A stretch of DNA of 64,000 nucleotides from Ornithodoros turicata (taxonomy: Eukaryota; Arthropoda; Arachnida; Ixodida; Argasidae): NCBI RefSeq assembly GCF_037126465.1, contig NC_088201.1, forward strand, positions 137,482,052-137,546,051. The letters are read 5' to 3'. The notes beneath the pieces are model-generated. The model ran no database searches, was not told the DNA's origin, and saw only the letters and a program-made list of their open reading frames with translations. Each line of letters starts with the position of its first letter. The stretch's first letter is position 1. Shown one piece after another: positions 34,179-43,857 of the stretch. The translations under genes and the position numbers were made by a program.

Positions 34179-34251
34179 GCCCGGCTAGCTCAGTCGGTAG
34201 AGCACGAGACTCTTAATCTCGGGGTCGTGGGTTCGAGCCCCACGTTGGGAG
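34179..34251 (+). tRNA. tRNA-Lys(CUU), variant ending GGGAG (class S)
   Basis: It is consensus except for A at position 72, which unpairs the first acceptor pair. Related class S copies at 32442 and 41327 share this end and carry more anticodon-arm changes. A TTTT terminator follows. Confidence 0.6.
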
Positions 34252-34395
34252 TACCTGTTTTGCGCTCAGTAGCTCCTCATCATGCGCCTTTCGTAAAATG
34301 ACCTTCTATACTGTGTTTCCAATCAGGGTTACATGCGTATAATTCGGAGCTAACGCACTAAGCATTCTTCTGTCTCTGTACCACACCTTCATAGC

Positions 34396-34468
34396 GCCCG
34401 GCTAGCTCAGTCGGTAGAGCACGAGACTCTTAATCTCGGGGTCGTGGGTTCGAGCCCCACGTTGGGCG
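34396..34468 (+). tRNA. tRNA-Lys(CUU), array consensus copy
   Basis: Identical to the consensus gene with anticodon CTT, intact internal promoter and TTTT terminator. It is followed by a block of T-loop variants. Confidence 0.93.
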
Positions 34469-34612
34469 TACCTGTTTTGCGCTCAGTAGCTCCTCATCAT
34501 GCGTCTTTCGTAAAATGACCTTCTATACTGTGTTTTGAATCAGGGTTACATGCGTATAATTCGGAGCTAACGCACTCATCATTCTCCTGTCTCTGTACGA
34601 CACCTTCGTAGC

Positions 34613-35119
34613 GACCGGCTAGCTCAGTCGGTAGAGCATGAGACTCTTAATCTCGGGGTCCTGGGGTCCAGCCCCACGTTGGGCGTACCTGTTTTGCGCT
34701 CAGTAGCTCCTCATCATGCGTCTTTCGTAAAATGACCTTCTATACTGTGTTTTGAATCAGGGTTACATGCGTATAATTCGGAGCTAACGCACTCATCATT
34801 CTCCTGTCTCTGTACGACACCTTCGTAGCGACCGGCTAGCTCAGTCGGTAGAGCATGAGACTCTTAATCTCGGGGTCCTGGGGTCCAGCCCCACGTTGGG
34901 CGTACCTGTTTTGCGCTCAGTAGCTCCTCATCATGCGTCTTTCGTAAAATGACCTTCTATACTGTGTTTTGAATCAGGGTTACATGCGTATAATTCGGAG
35001 CTAACGCACTCATCATTCTCCTGTCTCTGTACGACACCTTCGTAGCGACCGGCTAGCTCAGTCGGTAGAGCATGAGACTCTTAATCTCGGGGTCCTGGGG
35101 TCCAGCCCCACGTTGGGCG
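34613..35119 (+). pseudogene. Three identical tRNA-Lys copies with a damaged T-arm
   Basis: The units at 34613, 34830 and 35047 (and a fourth at 35698) are identical. They start GACCGGC and have CTGGG-GTCCAGC-CCCAC in place of the consensus T-arm, so the B box (GGTTCGA) becomes GGGTCCA and the T-loop loses its invariant TTC. The anticodon arm (TGAGA, CTT) and the TTTT terminator are unchanged. Identity in all four copies implies recent local amplification or conversion of a probably non-functional unit. Confidence 0.75.
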
Positions 35120-35263
35120 TACCTGTTTTGCGCTCAGTAGCTCCTCATCATGCGTCTTTCGTAAAATGACCTTCTATACTGTGTTTTGAATCAGGGTTAC
35201 ATGCGTATAATTCGGAGCTAACGCACTCATCACTCTCCTGTCTCTGTACGATACCTTCGTAGC

Positions 35264-35336
35264 GCCCGGCTAGCTCAGTCGGTAGAGCACGAGACTCTTA
35301 ATCTCGGGGTCGTGGGTTCGAGCCCCACGTTGGGCG
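35264..35336 (+). tRNA. tRNA-Lys(CUU), array consensus copy
   Basis: Identical to the consensus gene; anticodon CTT, A and B boxes and TTTT terminator intact. It interrupts the run of T-arm-damaged copies. Confidence 0.93.
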
Positions 35337-35480
35337 TACCTGTTTTGCGCTCAGTAGCTCCTCATCATGCGTCTTTCGTAAAATGACCTTCTATACTGTG
35401 TTTCCAATCAGGGTTACATTCGTATAATTCGGAGCTAACGCACCTAGCATTCTCCTGTCTCTGTACCACACCTTCGTAGC

Positions 35481-35553
35481 GCCCGGCTAGCTCAGTCGGT
35501 AGAGCACGAGACTCTTAATCTCGGGGTCGTGGGTTCGAGCCGCACGTTGGGCG
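35481..35553 (+). tRNA. tRNA-Lys(CUU), variant with one T-stem mismatch
   Basis: Consensus except CGCAC for CCCAC in the 3' strand of the T-stem, giving one G-G mismatch. A and B boxes and terminator are otherwise intact; function is possible. Confidence 0.65.
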
Positions 35554-36368
35554 TACTTGTTTTGCACTCAGTAGCTCCTCATCATGCGTCTTTCGTAAAA
35601 TGACCTTCTATACTGTGTTTTGAATCAGGGTTACATGCGTATAATTCGGAGCTAACGCACTCATCATTCTCCTGTCTCTGTACGACACCTTCGTAGCGAC
35701 CGGCTAGCTCAGTCGGTAGAGCATGAGACTCTTAATCTCGGGGTCCTGGGGTCCAGCCCCACGTTGGGCGTACCTGTTTTGCGCTCAGTAGCTCCTCATC
35801 ATGCGTCTTTCCTAAAATGACGTTCTATACTGTGTTTCGAATCAGGGTTACATGCGTATAATTCGAAGCTAACGCACTCTGCATTCTCCTGTCTCTGTAC
35901 CACACCTTCGTAGCGCCCGGCTAGCTCAGTGGGTGGAGCACGAGACTCTTAATATCGGGGTCGTGGGTTCGAGCGCCACGTTGGGCGTACCTGTTCTGCG
36001 CTCAGTAGCTCCTCATCATGCGTGTTTCTTAAAATGACCCTCTATACTGTGTTTCCAATCGGGGTTACATGCGTATAATTCGGAGCTAATACACTAAGCA
36101 TTCTTCTGTCTCTGTATCACACCTTCGTAGCGCCCGGCTAGCTCAGTCGGTAGCGCACGAGACTCTTAATCTCGGGGTCGTGTGTTCGAGCCCCACGTTG
36201 GGCGTACCTGTTTTGCGCTCAGTAGCTCCTCATCACGCGTCTTTCGTAAAATGACCTTCTATACTGTGTTTCCAATTAGAGTTACATTCGTATAATTCGG
36301 AGCTAACGCAATCAGCATTCTCCTGTCTCTCTGTACCACACCTTCGTAGGGTCCGGATAGCTCATTGC

Positions 36369-36377
36369 ACTTCCGGC
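36369..36377 (+). promoter_or_regulatory. Conserved 5'-terminal ACTTCCGGC motif, element B
   Basis: The same nine bases as in A and C, five bases from the junction. The following GCTTGTGCTAACCGGT is also shared with element C. Confidence 0.4.
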
Positions 36378-36403
36378 GCTTGTGCTAACCGGTTGTGTGC
36401 GAC

Positions 36404-37528
36404 ATGAGCTCCGTTGGAGCGGCTGTTACGGCTAACCCTAGCCGGGATGAATCGTCTACTGTGCCTCGGAAGTCCTACAGGATGATTATGCCTACGTTAC
36501 CAAAAGGCGAAATTTCACGTAACACTGTTTTTCTGCACGCGGACCCTGATGCGAGGCCGTATAAAGTTCAAGACTTCATAGCCCCTCTTGGAGTGGCAGT
36601 GAACAAGGGGGACATCGCGGGATTCGGTTCGTACCTCTTCAATCATGTGTGGGTGGTTACCTTCCACTCGGAGACGACAAAAGAGAAATTTCGGCAACTT
36701 GGCGAACTGGTAGTCAAAGGAAGACGGTGTGTTGTGGTGGACCCAAATTCCAATGAGGTTACGTTTAAACTGCATTGGCTGCCAACGAATGTGACTGACG
36801 AGGCGGTTCGTCGTTGCCTGTCATTGTACGGGAAGGTTACAGACATCGTGCGGGAAAAGTGGAACTGTGCGGGTCTGGAGGGGGTGGAGACGACGACACG
36901 TTCCGTTACCGTGCAGCTTCACGATGGTGTAACTTCGGAGAGCATCCCCTACCAACTGAAGATAATGGGTGTGACAGTGCTGGTGTCGGTCCCTGGAAAA
37001 CCTCCCCTGTGCCTACGATGTAAACAGGTAGGCCATATACGTAGTCAGTGTCGCACAGACTACTGTCGTAGCTGTAAGGGCTACGGTCATCTAACGGAAG
37101 ACTGTGTCCGCTCCTATGCTTCGATGACAAAGGCCACGTCGAGGAAAAGTAACGAGGAGATGGTAATGGGCATTCAAGATACTGAGGCGACCTTGCAATG
37201 TGAAAAGGAAAAATACCCGCACACAGAAGAAAGTTGTCTACCGCAAGAAAACTCATCGAAAGTACTTCAAGAAGAGGAGGGAAATGCTTCGCACAAAGAC
37301 AAACGGACAGATGAACAACGAAAGATGGACTGCTCACAGGAGCAGGAGTCGACCGGAAAAAGGAAAGGTGCTGAAACTAAGAAAACTTTGGACAGATTCG
37401 TTGAAAGCCATAAGGGAAAATCTGATATCACGGGGAAGAAGAAAGTAAAGCAGGTTCAGGTGCTGGAAAGGCAGCTGCCCCTTCAGGAGGTTGGGTTGTC
37501 ACAACTGGACGTCCCAGGTTTCTTCTAA
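36404..37528 (+). CDS. Element B ORF1 protein, intact
   Basis: The protein of 374 aa starts at MSSVGAAVTANPSR, the start shared with element C; an in-frame GTG lies further upstream but is not needed. The N-terminal half (NTVFLHADPDARPYKV, LFNHVWVVTFHSE, LKLHW-like block) looks like a folded nucleic-acid-binding domain. Two CCHC knuckles follow (CLRCKQVGHIRSQC and CRSCKGYGHLTEDC), then a long charged, Lys/Glu-rich tail. The family role is RNA binding and particle formation. The TAA overlaps the ATG of ORF2 as TAATG. Confidence 0.88.
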   Translation: MSSVGAAVTANPSRDESSTVPRKSYRMIMPTLPKGEISRNTVFLHADPDARPYKVQDFIAPLGVAVNKGDIAGFGSYLFNHVWVVTFHSETTKEKFRQLGELVVKGRRCVVVDPNSNEVTFKLHWLPTNVTDEAVRRCLSLYGKVTDIVREKWNCAGLEGVETTTRSVTVQLHDGVTSESIPYQLKIMGVTVLVSVPGKPPLCLRCKQVGHIRSQCRTDYCRSCKGYGHLTEDCVRSYASMTKATSRKSNEEMVMGIQDTEATLQCEKEKYPHTEESCLPQENSSKVLQEEEGNASHKDKRTDEQRKMDCSQEQESTGKRKGAETKKTLDRFVESHKGKSDITGKKKVKQVQVLERQLPLQEVGLSQLDVPGFF

Positions 37529-40500
37529 TGGTAAACAGCGTTGCGATTGTCGGCCGAGACAGCAGTATGATAAGAAAGAAGAAAATAAAACTTGCAACAC
37601 ATAATGTCGTCAGCCTGATATCAAGCAGACGGAAGCACTGGATTGGAAACATGTTAGCTGCTGAAAAGGTCGACGTGGCGTGCTTTCAAGAAACTAAAAT
37701 CGCAACGATAGAGCAAGAAAGAGAACTTGTTAATTTTTTCCAGTCAAGATTCTGGTGTTATTGCTCGTCGGCGATAGGAGGAAGTGCGGGTACTCTCATT
37801 CTTATTAGGAAGAAAGCAGGCTTGGTGGTGGTGGACTGCGTGCTGGACGAGAGCGGTCGGCTGTGCGTGGTGGATTTTTTGTTCCGACAAAATATGATAC
37901 GGCTTATTTCTGTATATGCACCCAATGAACCTACGGAAAGAAAAGACTTTTTCGCGTCACTGAGTCAGTTTGTGAAGGTATCATGGAACGTCATATTGTG
38001 CGGGGACTTCAACTGTGTTCTCAAGAAAGCGGACTGCAGTTACAGGCAGGTAAAGAGTGACGTGAGCAGAAAGGAGCTGATAAAACTCACAACGAATGCC
38101 GACCTGACCGACGTCTGGGAAAAAATGCCCGGAGGTAATATCGAATTCACGCATTTTCAAGGAACCTCCCATGCAAGGCTCGACAGGTTCTATACATCGG
38201 GGCTGCTTCTCCCTATGATTGGAAACTACCAAGTAAAGCCACAGTTTTTTTCGGACCACTCTTTAGTCAGCATGACAGTTCAATGTCAGAACCGTACAAG
38301 TAGGGTCGGAAAAGAGAGCAGAACCTGCTGGAAGATGAATGAGAGTATACTGGAGGAAGAAAGTTTCTGCGACAAACTGAGAAGTATGATAGAAGAATAT
38401 CAGAAAGAAGGAAATGTCAATGCCGTGACCTGGGAAGAATTTAAGCATGCGTTAAGGAAAGAAGCCATTGAATATTCACAAATAAGAGCCTTCGAAAGGA
38501 ATCAGCGGATAAGGGATCTGATGCGGACACTGACGTCTTTGGCAGAGGTGGAGTGTAAACATCCAGGCTTCTTTAAAGAAGACATCAAGAAAGTTAAGGA
38601 AGAACTTCAGAAACTGTTTGAAGAGAAACACCGTGGAGCGCTCATACGAAGTAGGGTGCAGACACTAGTACGTGAAGAAACACCATTTACGATTTTCCGG
38701 TTTAAGGAGCGTGAACGAGCAGAGGGCAACGCTATCAAGTTTATTGATACAGGCGAGCGCATCGTCAAGGAGGATAACGAGATTGAAGATATCTTTTATA
38801 AACATTACCTCAGCCTTTTTCAAGAGAAGGACAGCGACCGGAAGCAGTACGAAACCTGGTTACAAGGTTTACCAACAGTAGGTGAGGAGTGTATGGAAAC
38901 GAACAACGCAGAAATAACGGAAGAAGAAATCACGAAGGTCATAAAAAAAATAGGAAGAAATAAGTCTCCTGGGATTGACGGGATTGGCGCAGGTTTTTAC
39001 AAGGTGTTTTCTGAGCAGATATGCAGTATACTGAAAATTGTGTACGACGACATTTTAAGAAGAGGACTGTTACCGCCAAGCATGAGACAGTCACTCACGG
39101 TCCTGATTCCAAAAAAGAGAGAGGGCAAGGAGAACCCATCCGTCACTGACTACCTTCCCATTAGTCTTCTATGCACGGACTACAAAATTTTAGCAAAAAT
39201 TCTGGCGGGCCGATCCGAAACAGCACTTCGGGGAATTATTGGAAATCATCAACCATACGGTCTTCACGGCAGATCCATTGCCAGAAAACCACGTAATGAG
39301 AACAGTCTGTGAAATAGCCAACTGTACTTCTCAGCAGTTTGCAGTGCTCCAGACGGATCTCAGGCAAGCCTTCGATAGAGTTAACCACGAATTCCTCGTG
39401 GCTGTTCTACAGCATTGTCGGGTAGGGGACTATCTGAGTAGGTGGACCAAGATATGTTATAATGAAGTCACCACTCGGCTTTTGGTAAACGGAAAGCTTG
39501 GAAAAAGCATACCGATCCGGTCCTCCGTCAGACAAGGCTGCCCACTTTCACCCATTCTCTTTGCCATGTACCTCGAACCCCTGTGCCGCAAGCTAGCTAT
39601 GAACAAGAACATTAGAGGTGTAGTGATCGGCGCAGAGCACGTCAACGTTCTGGCATATGCGGACGACGTCGCAATAATCTGCTCAACGAAACTGCAAGTA
39701 TGTGAAGCTATAGGTACCATTCAAGAATTCACTAAGGTTTCTGGAGCTGAGTTGAACTTGAGGAAATCAACAGGAGCCTGGCTAGGGAATTGGACATATA
39801 CACCGGAGCAGTTTATGCAAATCACCTGGACCACAAGCATTGGAAAATACTTGGGTATTGCCTTCAACGGGCAGGGTACCTTAAACATGTGGTGGACACA
39901 GAAAATGAACCTTCTACGTGGAAGTCTGGTCCCCTGGCAAAGCAGATACTTGTCTTTCTGCAACAGGGCATACGTTTGCAATGCAGTGTTGTACCCTGCT
40001 GTACTTTACGCAGCTCAGTGTACTAGCATTGATCAACGCTTCCAAGCCAAGTTCCACAGGATTTGTGCGACTTTCATTTGGCGTTCGTCTATGGAAAGCA
40101 TGAGACGTTCAAACCTCTTCCTTAACCTGAAGCAAGGTGGCATAGGCCTCGTAAACCTAACGATCAAGATAAGAGTGCAAAGATTCTTTTACTTCAGAGA
40201 ACAGAAAGATCCGTTCCTTAGAGCAGCACTTCAAGTTCTAGGCGGCGTATACCTCAGAAAGTGGACAGTAACATCTGAAGATGGAAGCCACCACATTCAC
40301 TCTTTAACTTTCTATAAAGAAATAGCAAGTGCAATATCCTTTTTTGAGGACCTCTTCTCACAGGATTATCTCGTATCTGTTTCAAGGAAAAGACTGTATT
40401 GGGACACTATAGCTAAAGTTACGCCAACTCCGTTGTATAGACAGTGTAAGCCACCCTACGGCTCACAAGACGTGCTCAGGAAAGTGAGAAGGTTAAGGAT

Positions 40501-40999
40501 CCCAACAGGGTCAAATGATTTCTTCTTTCGGTTCCATTGGGAGGTCTTACCGGTTAAAACCTGGATGAGACGGAAAGGCTTCATAGTTCCCTGGTCCCTT
40601 AACTGCGTTGTGTGCCCCGAGGAAGAGGAGACTCTCATCCATGTGTTCTTGCTGTGTAAAAGAGCCATACAATTTTGGGGTGCATTCAGGAATTTCATTG
40701 ACGTGGACTTGGATCTACATTGGACCCGCATGAAGTTTCTACATTTTGGTGACACACTGGACAGTTTTTTAATTCTTGCACTACATTCCCTCTGGAGCTA
40801 TCGCATGGACTATGTTGAATGTCGTGAAGGAAACGGAACAGCGTGGGAGAAGTTTGTGCAAAAGGTGTTATGGACAATTACTGTGCTACCAAACGAGGAC
40901 TTGGTGGGTTTGTGGGCCGAGGTCCAAAGCAAGATCGAACGCGGTGAAGGCAACCTCAGTTGCCAGGTGTATGGTAGGAGAGTAGCAACTCGTTTGTGA
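37528..40999 (+). pseudogene. Element B ORF2: APE endonuclease/RT, one frameshift
   Basis: The first open stretch (37528-39312) has the endonuclease (ATHNVVSLIS, CFQETKIATIE, SVYAPNEP, LCGDFNCVL, RLDRFYTS, FSDHSLV) and the RT start (GRNKSPGIDGIGAGFYK, SLLCTDYKILAKILA). A frameshift near 39285 (AGAAAACCACG against AGAAATTTGCATATC in C) moves the rest to 39239-40999: LQTDLRQAFDRVNH, RSSVRQGCPLSPILFAMYLEPLC, LAYADDVAII and the zinc finger CVVCPEEEETLIHVFLLC. Translation may start at 37528 through TAATG or at the ATG at 37567. The change of YRPISLL to YLPISLL is a second sign of decay. Confidence 0.88.
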
Positions 41000-41110
41000 G
41001 GCGGAAGCCAGCAAGGAACCGGAAGAACTGTAGCGTGGTTTTACATATTTTAGTAATAATAAAAACGTAAAAAATAAAAACGTAAAAAATAAAAAAAAAT
41101 AAAAAAAAGG

Positions 41111-41183
41111 GTCCGGATAGCTCAGTCGGTACAGCAGGACACTCTTTTTCTCGGGGTCATGGGTTCGAGCCCCACGTTGGGCG
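41111..41183 (+). pseudogene. Class R tRNA-Lys-like unit downstream of element B
   Basis: GTCCGGATAGCTCAGTCGGT start, anticodon arm GGACA-CTCTTTT-TCTCG with two mismatched pairs, GTACAGC D-stem damage, and a downstream TTT only (GTTTCG). The 5' part resembles tRNA-Lys(UUU)-type sequence. Most likely non-functional. Confidence 0.65.
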
Positions 41184-41543
41184 TACCTGTTTCGCGCTCT
41201 GTAGCTCCTCATCATGCGTCTTTCGTAAAATGACCTTCTATATGTGTTTCCAATCAGGGTTACATTCGTATAATTCAGAGCTAACGCACTCAGCATTCTC
41301 CTGTCTCTGTACCACACCTTCGAAGCGCCCGGCTAGCTCAGTCGGTAGAGCACGAGACAATTAATTTCGGGGTCGTAGGTTCGAGCCCCACGTTGGGAGT
41401 ACCTGTTTTGCGCTCAGTAGCTCCTCATCATGCGTCTTTCGTAAAATGACCTTCTATACTGTGTTTCCAATCCGGGTTACATGCGTATAATTCGGAGCTA
41501 ACGCACTAAGCATTCTCCTGTCTCTGTACCACACCTTCGTAGC

Positions 41544-41616
41544 GCCCGGCTAGCTCAGTCGGTAGAGCACGAGACTCTTAATCTCGGGGTCGTGGGTTCG
41601 AGCCCCACGTTGGGCG
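41544..41616 (+). tRNA. tRNA-Lys(CUU), array consensus copy
   Basis: Identical to the consensus gene; anticodon CTT, internal promoter and TTTT terminator intact. Confidence 0.93.
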
Positions 41617-41977
41617 TACCTGTTTTGCGCTCAGTAGCTCCTCATCATGCGTCTTTCGTAAAATGACCTTCTATACTGTGTTTCCAATCAGGGTTACATT
41701 CGTATAATTCGGAGCTAACGCACTTAGCATTCTCCTGTCTCTGTACCACACCTTCGTAGCGGCCGGCTAGCTCAGTCGGTAGAGCACGAGACTCTTAATG
41801 TCGGGGTCGTGGGTTCGAGCCCCTCGTTGGGCGTACCTGTTTTGCGCTCAGTAGCTCCTCATCATGCGTCTTTCGTAAAATGACCTTCTATACTGTGTTT
41901 CCAATCAGGGTTACATTCGTAGAATTCGGAGCTAACGCACTTAGCATTCTCCTGTCTCTGTACCACACCTTCGTAGC

Positions 41978-42050
41978 GCCCGGCTAGCTCAGTCGGTAGA
42001 GCACGAGACTCTTAATCTCGGGGTCGTGGGTTCGAGCCCCACGTTGGGCG
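41978..42050 (+). tRNA. tRNA-Lys(CUU), array consensus copy
   Basis: Identical to the consensus gene; anticodon CTT, internal promoter and TTTT terminator intact. Confidence 0.93.
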
Positions 42051-42194
42051 TACCTGTTTTGCGCTCAGTAGCTCCTCATCATGCGTCTTTCGTAAAATGA
42101 CCTTCTATACTGTGTTTCGAATCAGGGTTACATGAGTATAATTCGGAGCTAACGCACTCATCATTCTCCTGTCTCTGTACGACACCTTCGTAGC

Positions 42195-42267
42195 GCCCGG
42201 CTAGCTCAGTCGGTAGAGCACGAGACTCTTAATCTCGGGGTCGTGGGTTCGAGCCCCACGTTGGGCG
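42195..42267 (+). tRNA. tRNA-Lys(CUU), array consensus copy
   Basis: Identical to the consensus gene. The first spacer bases differ by one (TACCCGTTTTG), but the TTTT terminator remains. Confidence 0.93.
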
Positions 42268-42649
42268 TACCCGTTTTGCGCTCAGTAGCTCCTCATCATG
42301 CGTCTTTCCTAAAATGACCTTCTATACTGTGTTTCGAATCAGGGTTACATGCGTATAATTCGAAGCTAACGCACTCTGCATTCTCCTGTCTCTGTAACAC
42401 ACCTTCGTAGCGCCCGGCTAGCTCAGTCGGTGGAGCACGAGACTCTTAATATCGGGGTCGTGGGTTCGAGCGCCACGTTGGGCGTACCTGTTCTGCGCTC
42501 AGTAGCTCCTCATCATGCGTATTTCGTAAAATGACCCTCTATACTGTGTTTCCAATCAGGGTTACATGCGTATAATTCGGAGCTAACGCAATCAGCATTC
42601 TCCTGTCTCTGTACCACACCTTCGTAAGGTCCGGATAGCTCAGCATTCC

Positions 42650-42658
42650 ACTTCCGGC
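42650..42658 (+). promoter_or_regulatory. Conserved 5'-terminal ACTTCCGGC motif, element C
   Basis: Same nine bases and same distance from the 5' junction as in A and B, although the three elements differ widely in their coding sequence. Confidence 0.4.
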
Positions 42659-42684
42659 GCTTGTGCTAACCGGTCGTGTGCATC

Positions 42685-43821
42685 ATGAGCTCCGTTGGTG
42701 CGGCTGTAACGGCTAACCCTAGCCGGGATGAATCGTCGTCGTTGAGGAATGAGGCTAACAACATGGTACAGGAATCATACAGAATAATCATGCCAACGTT
42801 ACCAAAAGGTGAAATTTCAAAGAACACTGTGTTTCTTCATGGAGACCCGTCGGCCAGGCAGTACAAAGGGCAGGATTTTGTGGCCCCTTTGAGAGAAGCT
42901 GTGAAGATGAAGGAGATAGCAAGTTTTGGCTCGTATCTTTTCAACCACGTGTGGATCGTCACCTTTCACTCGGAGGCGGAAAAAGAGAAACTAAGGCAGG
43001 TTGGGGAGTTGAAAGTGAAGGGAAGAAGGTGTATGATCATCGACCCCAACTCAAGCGAGGTTACGCTAAAGCTACATTGGATACCAATGAATGTCTCGGA
43101 CGAAGTAGTACGCCGGGCACTGTCCACGTACGGAAAAACCACTGATATGGTTAGAGAGAAATGGCGGCTACCTGGACTGGAAGGAGTGGAAACAACTACA
43201 CGTTCTGTCACCATACAGCTTAAGGATGGCGTTTCCACTGAAAGCATTCCGTACCAGCTGAAAATAATGGGTGTGACAGTGCTGATATCGGTCCCAGGGA
43301 AGCCTCCATTATGTTTACGATGTAAGCAGGTGGGACATATACGAAGCCAATGCAGGACGGACTACTGCCGTAGCTGTAAGGGATTTGGACATGTACAAGA
43401 GGACTGCGTTCGGACTTATGCTTCAATGACAAGAGGCTGGCCGGAAAAACATAACGAAGAAATCGTAATGGATATCCAGGACACAGAACATGCCATGCAG
43501 CAAGGAGAGGAAAAGGAACAACAAGCAGCTGAAGTTAACTCCGTCGCAGGGAAAGGAAATATAAGGGAAGGAGACCCGGGAGACAATAGAACAACGCCGC
43601 CAGAATGCAAAGAGACTGTGAAGGACTGGTCCCTTGTACATGAGGCGTACGGAAAAAGGAAAGGGGAGGACACTGGAAAAAACATAGAATCAGCGGAAGC
43701 GAACCAGGAAGACATTTTGGAGAACATAAAAAAGAAAGCATGTCAGGGACGTACCCTTGAAGTACAGTTGCCCTTGGAGGAAGTTGGGTCATCACAGTTG
43801 GACGATCCCGGTTTCTTTTAG
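42685..43821 (+). CDS. Element C ORF1 protein (RNA-binding, double zinc knuckle)
   Basis: The protein of 378 aa begins MSSVGAAVTANPSR. Residues ~45-200 form a compact conserved region (NTVFLHGDPSARQYKG, LFNHVWIVTFHSE, VTLKLHWIPMNVSDEVVRRAL, VETTTRSVTIQL). Two CCHC knuckles lie at about residues 210-223 (CLRCKQVGHIRSQC) and 228-241 (CRSCKGFGHVQEDC). The C-terminal ~135 residues are acidic and lysine-rich and probably disordered, ending in LDDPGFF, which is shared with element B (LDVPGFF). The inferred role is to coat the element RNA in a ribonucleoprotein with ORF2. No stop or frameshift is present. Confidence 0.9.
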   Translation: MSSVGAAVTANPSRDESSSLRNEANNMVQESYRIIMPTLPKGEISKNTVFLHGDPSARQYKGQDFVAPLREAVKMKEIASFGSYLFNHVWIVTFHSEAEKEKLRQVGELKVKGRRCMIIDPNSSEVTLKLHWIPMNVSDEVVRRALSTYGKTTDMVREKWRLPGLEGVETTTRSVTIQLKDGVSTESIPYQLKIMGVTVLISVPGKPPLCLRCKQVGHIRSQCRTDYCRSCKGFGHVQEDCVRTYASMTRGWPEKHNEEIVMDIQDTEHAMQQGEEKEQQAAEVNSVAGKGNIREGDPGDNRTTPPECKETVKDWSLVHEAYGKRKGEDTGKNIESAEANQEDILENIKKKACQGRTLEVQLPLEEVGSSQLDDPGFF

Positions 43822-43857
43822 TCAGGGGCTACGTCAGCTTTATCAACTAAGCGCAAG

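Larger units (their letters stand above)
30272..36364 (+). repeat. tRNA-Lys array, segment 2 (28 full units)
   Basis: Twenty-eight 73-nt tRNA-Lys units recur about every 217 bp, starting at 30272, 30489, 30706, 30923, 31140, 31357, 31574, 31792, 32009, 32226, 32442, 32659, 32876, 33093, 33310, 33529, 33746, 33963, 34179, 34396, 34613, 34830, 35047, 35264, 35481, 35698, 35915 and 36132. A 5' fragment at 36351 is cut by element B. Variant classes recur in order. Class P has GGTGGAGC and ATATCGG (31792, 33529, 35915). Class Q has GTAGCGC and GTGTGTTCG (32009, 33746, 36132). Class R is GTCCGGA with CTCTTTTTC (32226, 33963, 36351). Class S ends GGGAG (32442, 34179). All units are in the same orientation. 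Confidence 0.93.
36365..41108 (+). mobile_element. Full-length tRNA-Lys-targeted Tx1-type LINE (element B)
   Basis: This 4744-bp element sits in a class R unit and is flanked by GGGTCCGGATAGCTCA (36349-36364 and 41109-41124). It has a 39-nt leader containing ACTTCCGGC, an intact ORF1, a TAATG stop/start junction, ORF2 with one frameshift, and an A-rich 3' end with several AATAAA-like units. The 3' end abuts the GGG that begins the tRNA unit. It is related to but clearly different from element C, so the two are separate insertions in the same unit class, not a segmental duplication. Confidence 0.93.
41109..42643 (+). repeat. tRNA-Lys array, segment 3 (7 full units)
   Basis: Units start at 41111 (class R, after element B), 41327 (class S, anticodon region altered to GACAATTAATTTC), 41544, 41761 (GGCCGGC, T-stem change), 41978, 42195 and 42412 (class P). 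A class R 5' fragment at 42629-42643 is cut by element C. The order repeats the higher-order block seen in segment 2. Confidence 0.93.

Noticed and set aside
43416..43795. Minus-strand frames inside element C ORF1, and similar frames in A and B
   Set aside because: Shadows of the Lys/Glu-rich ORF1 tail, read antisense as Ser/Phe/Leu-rich text.
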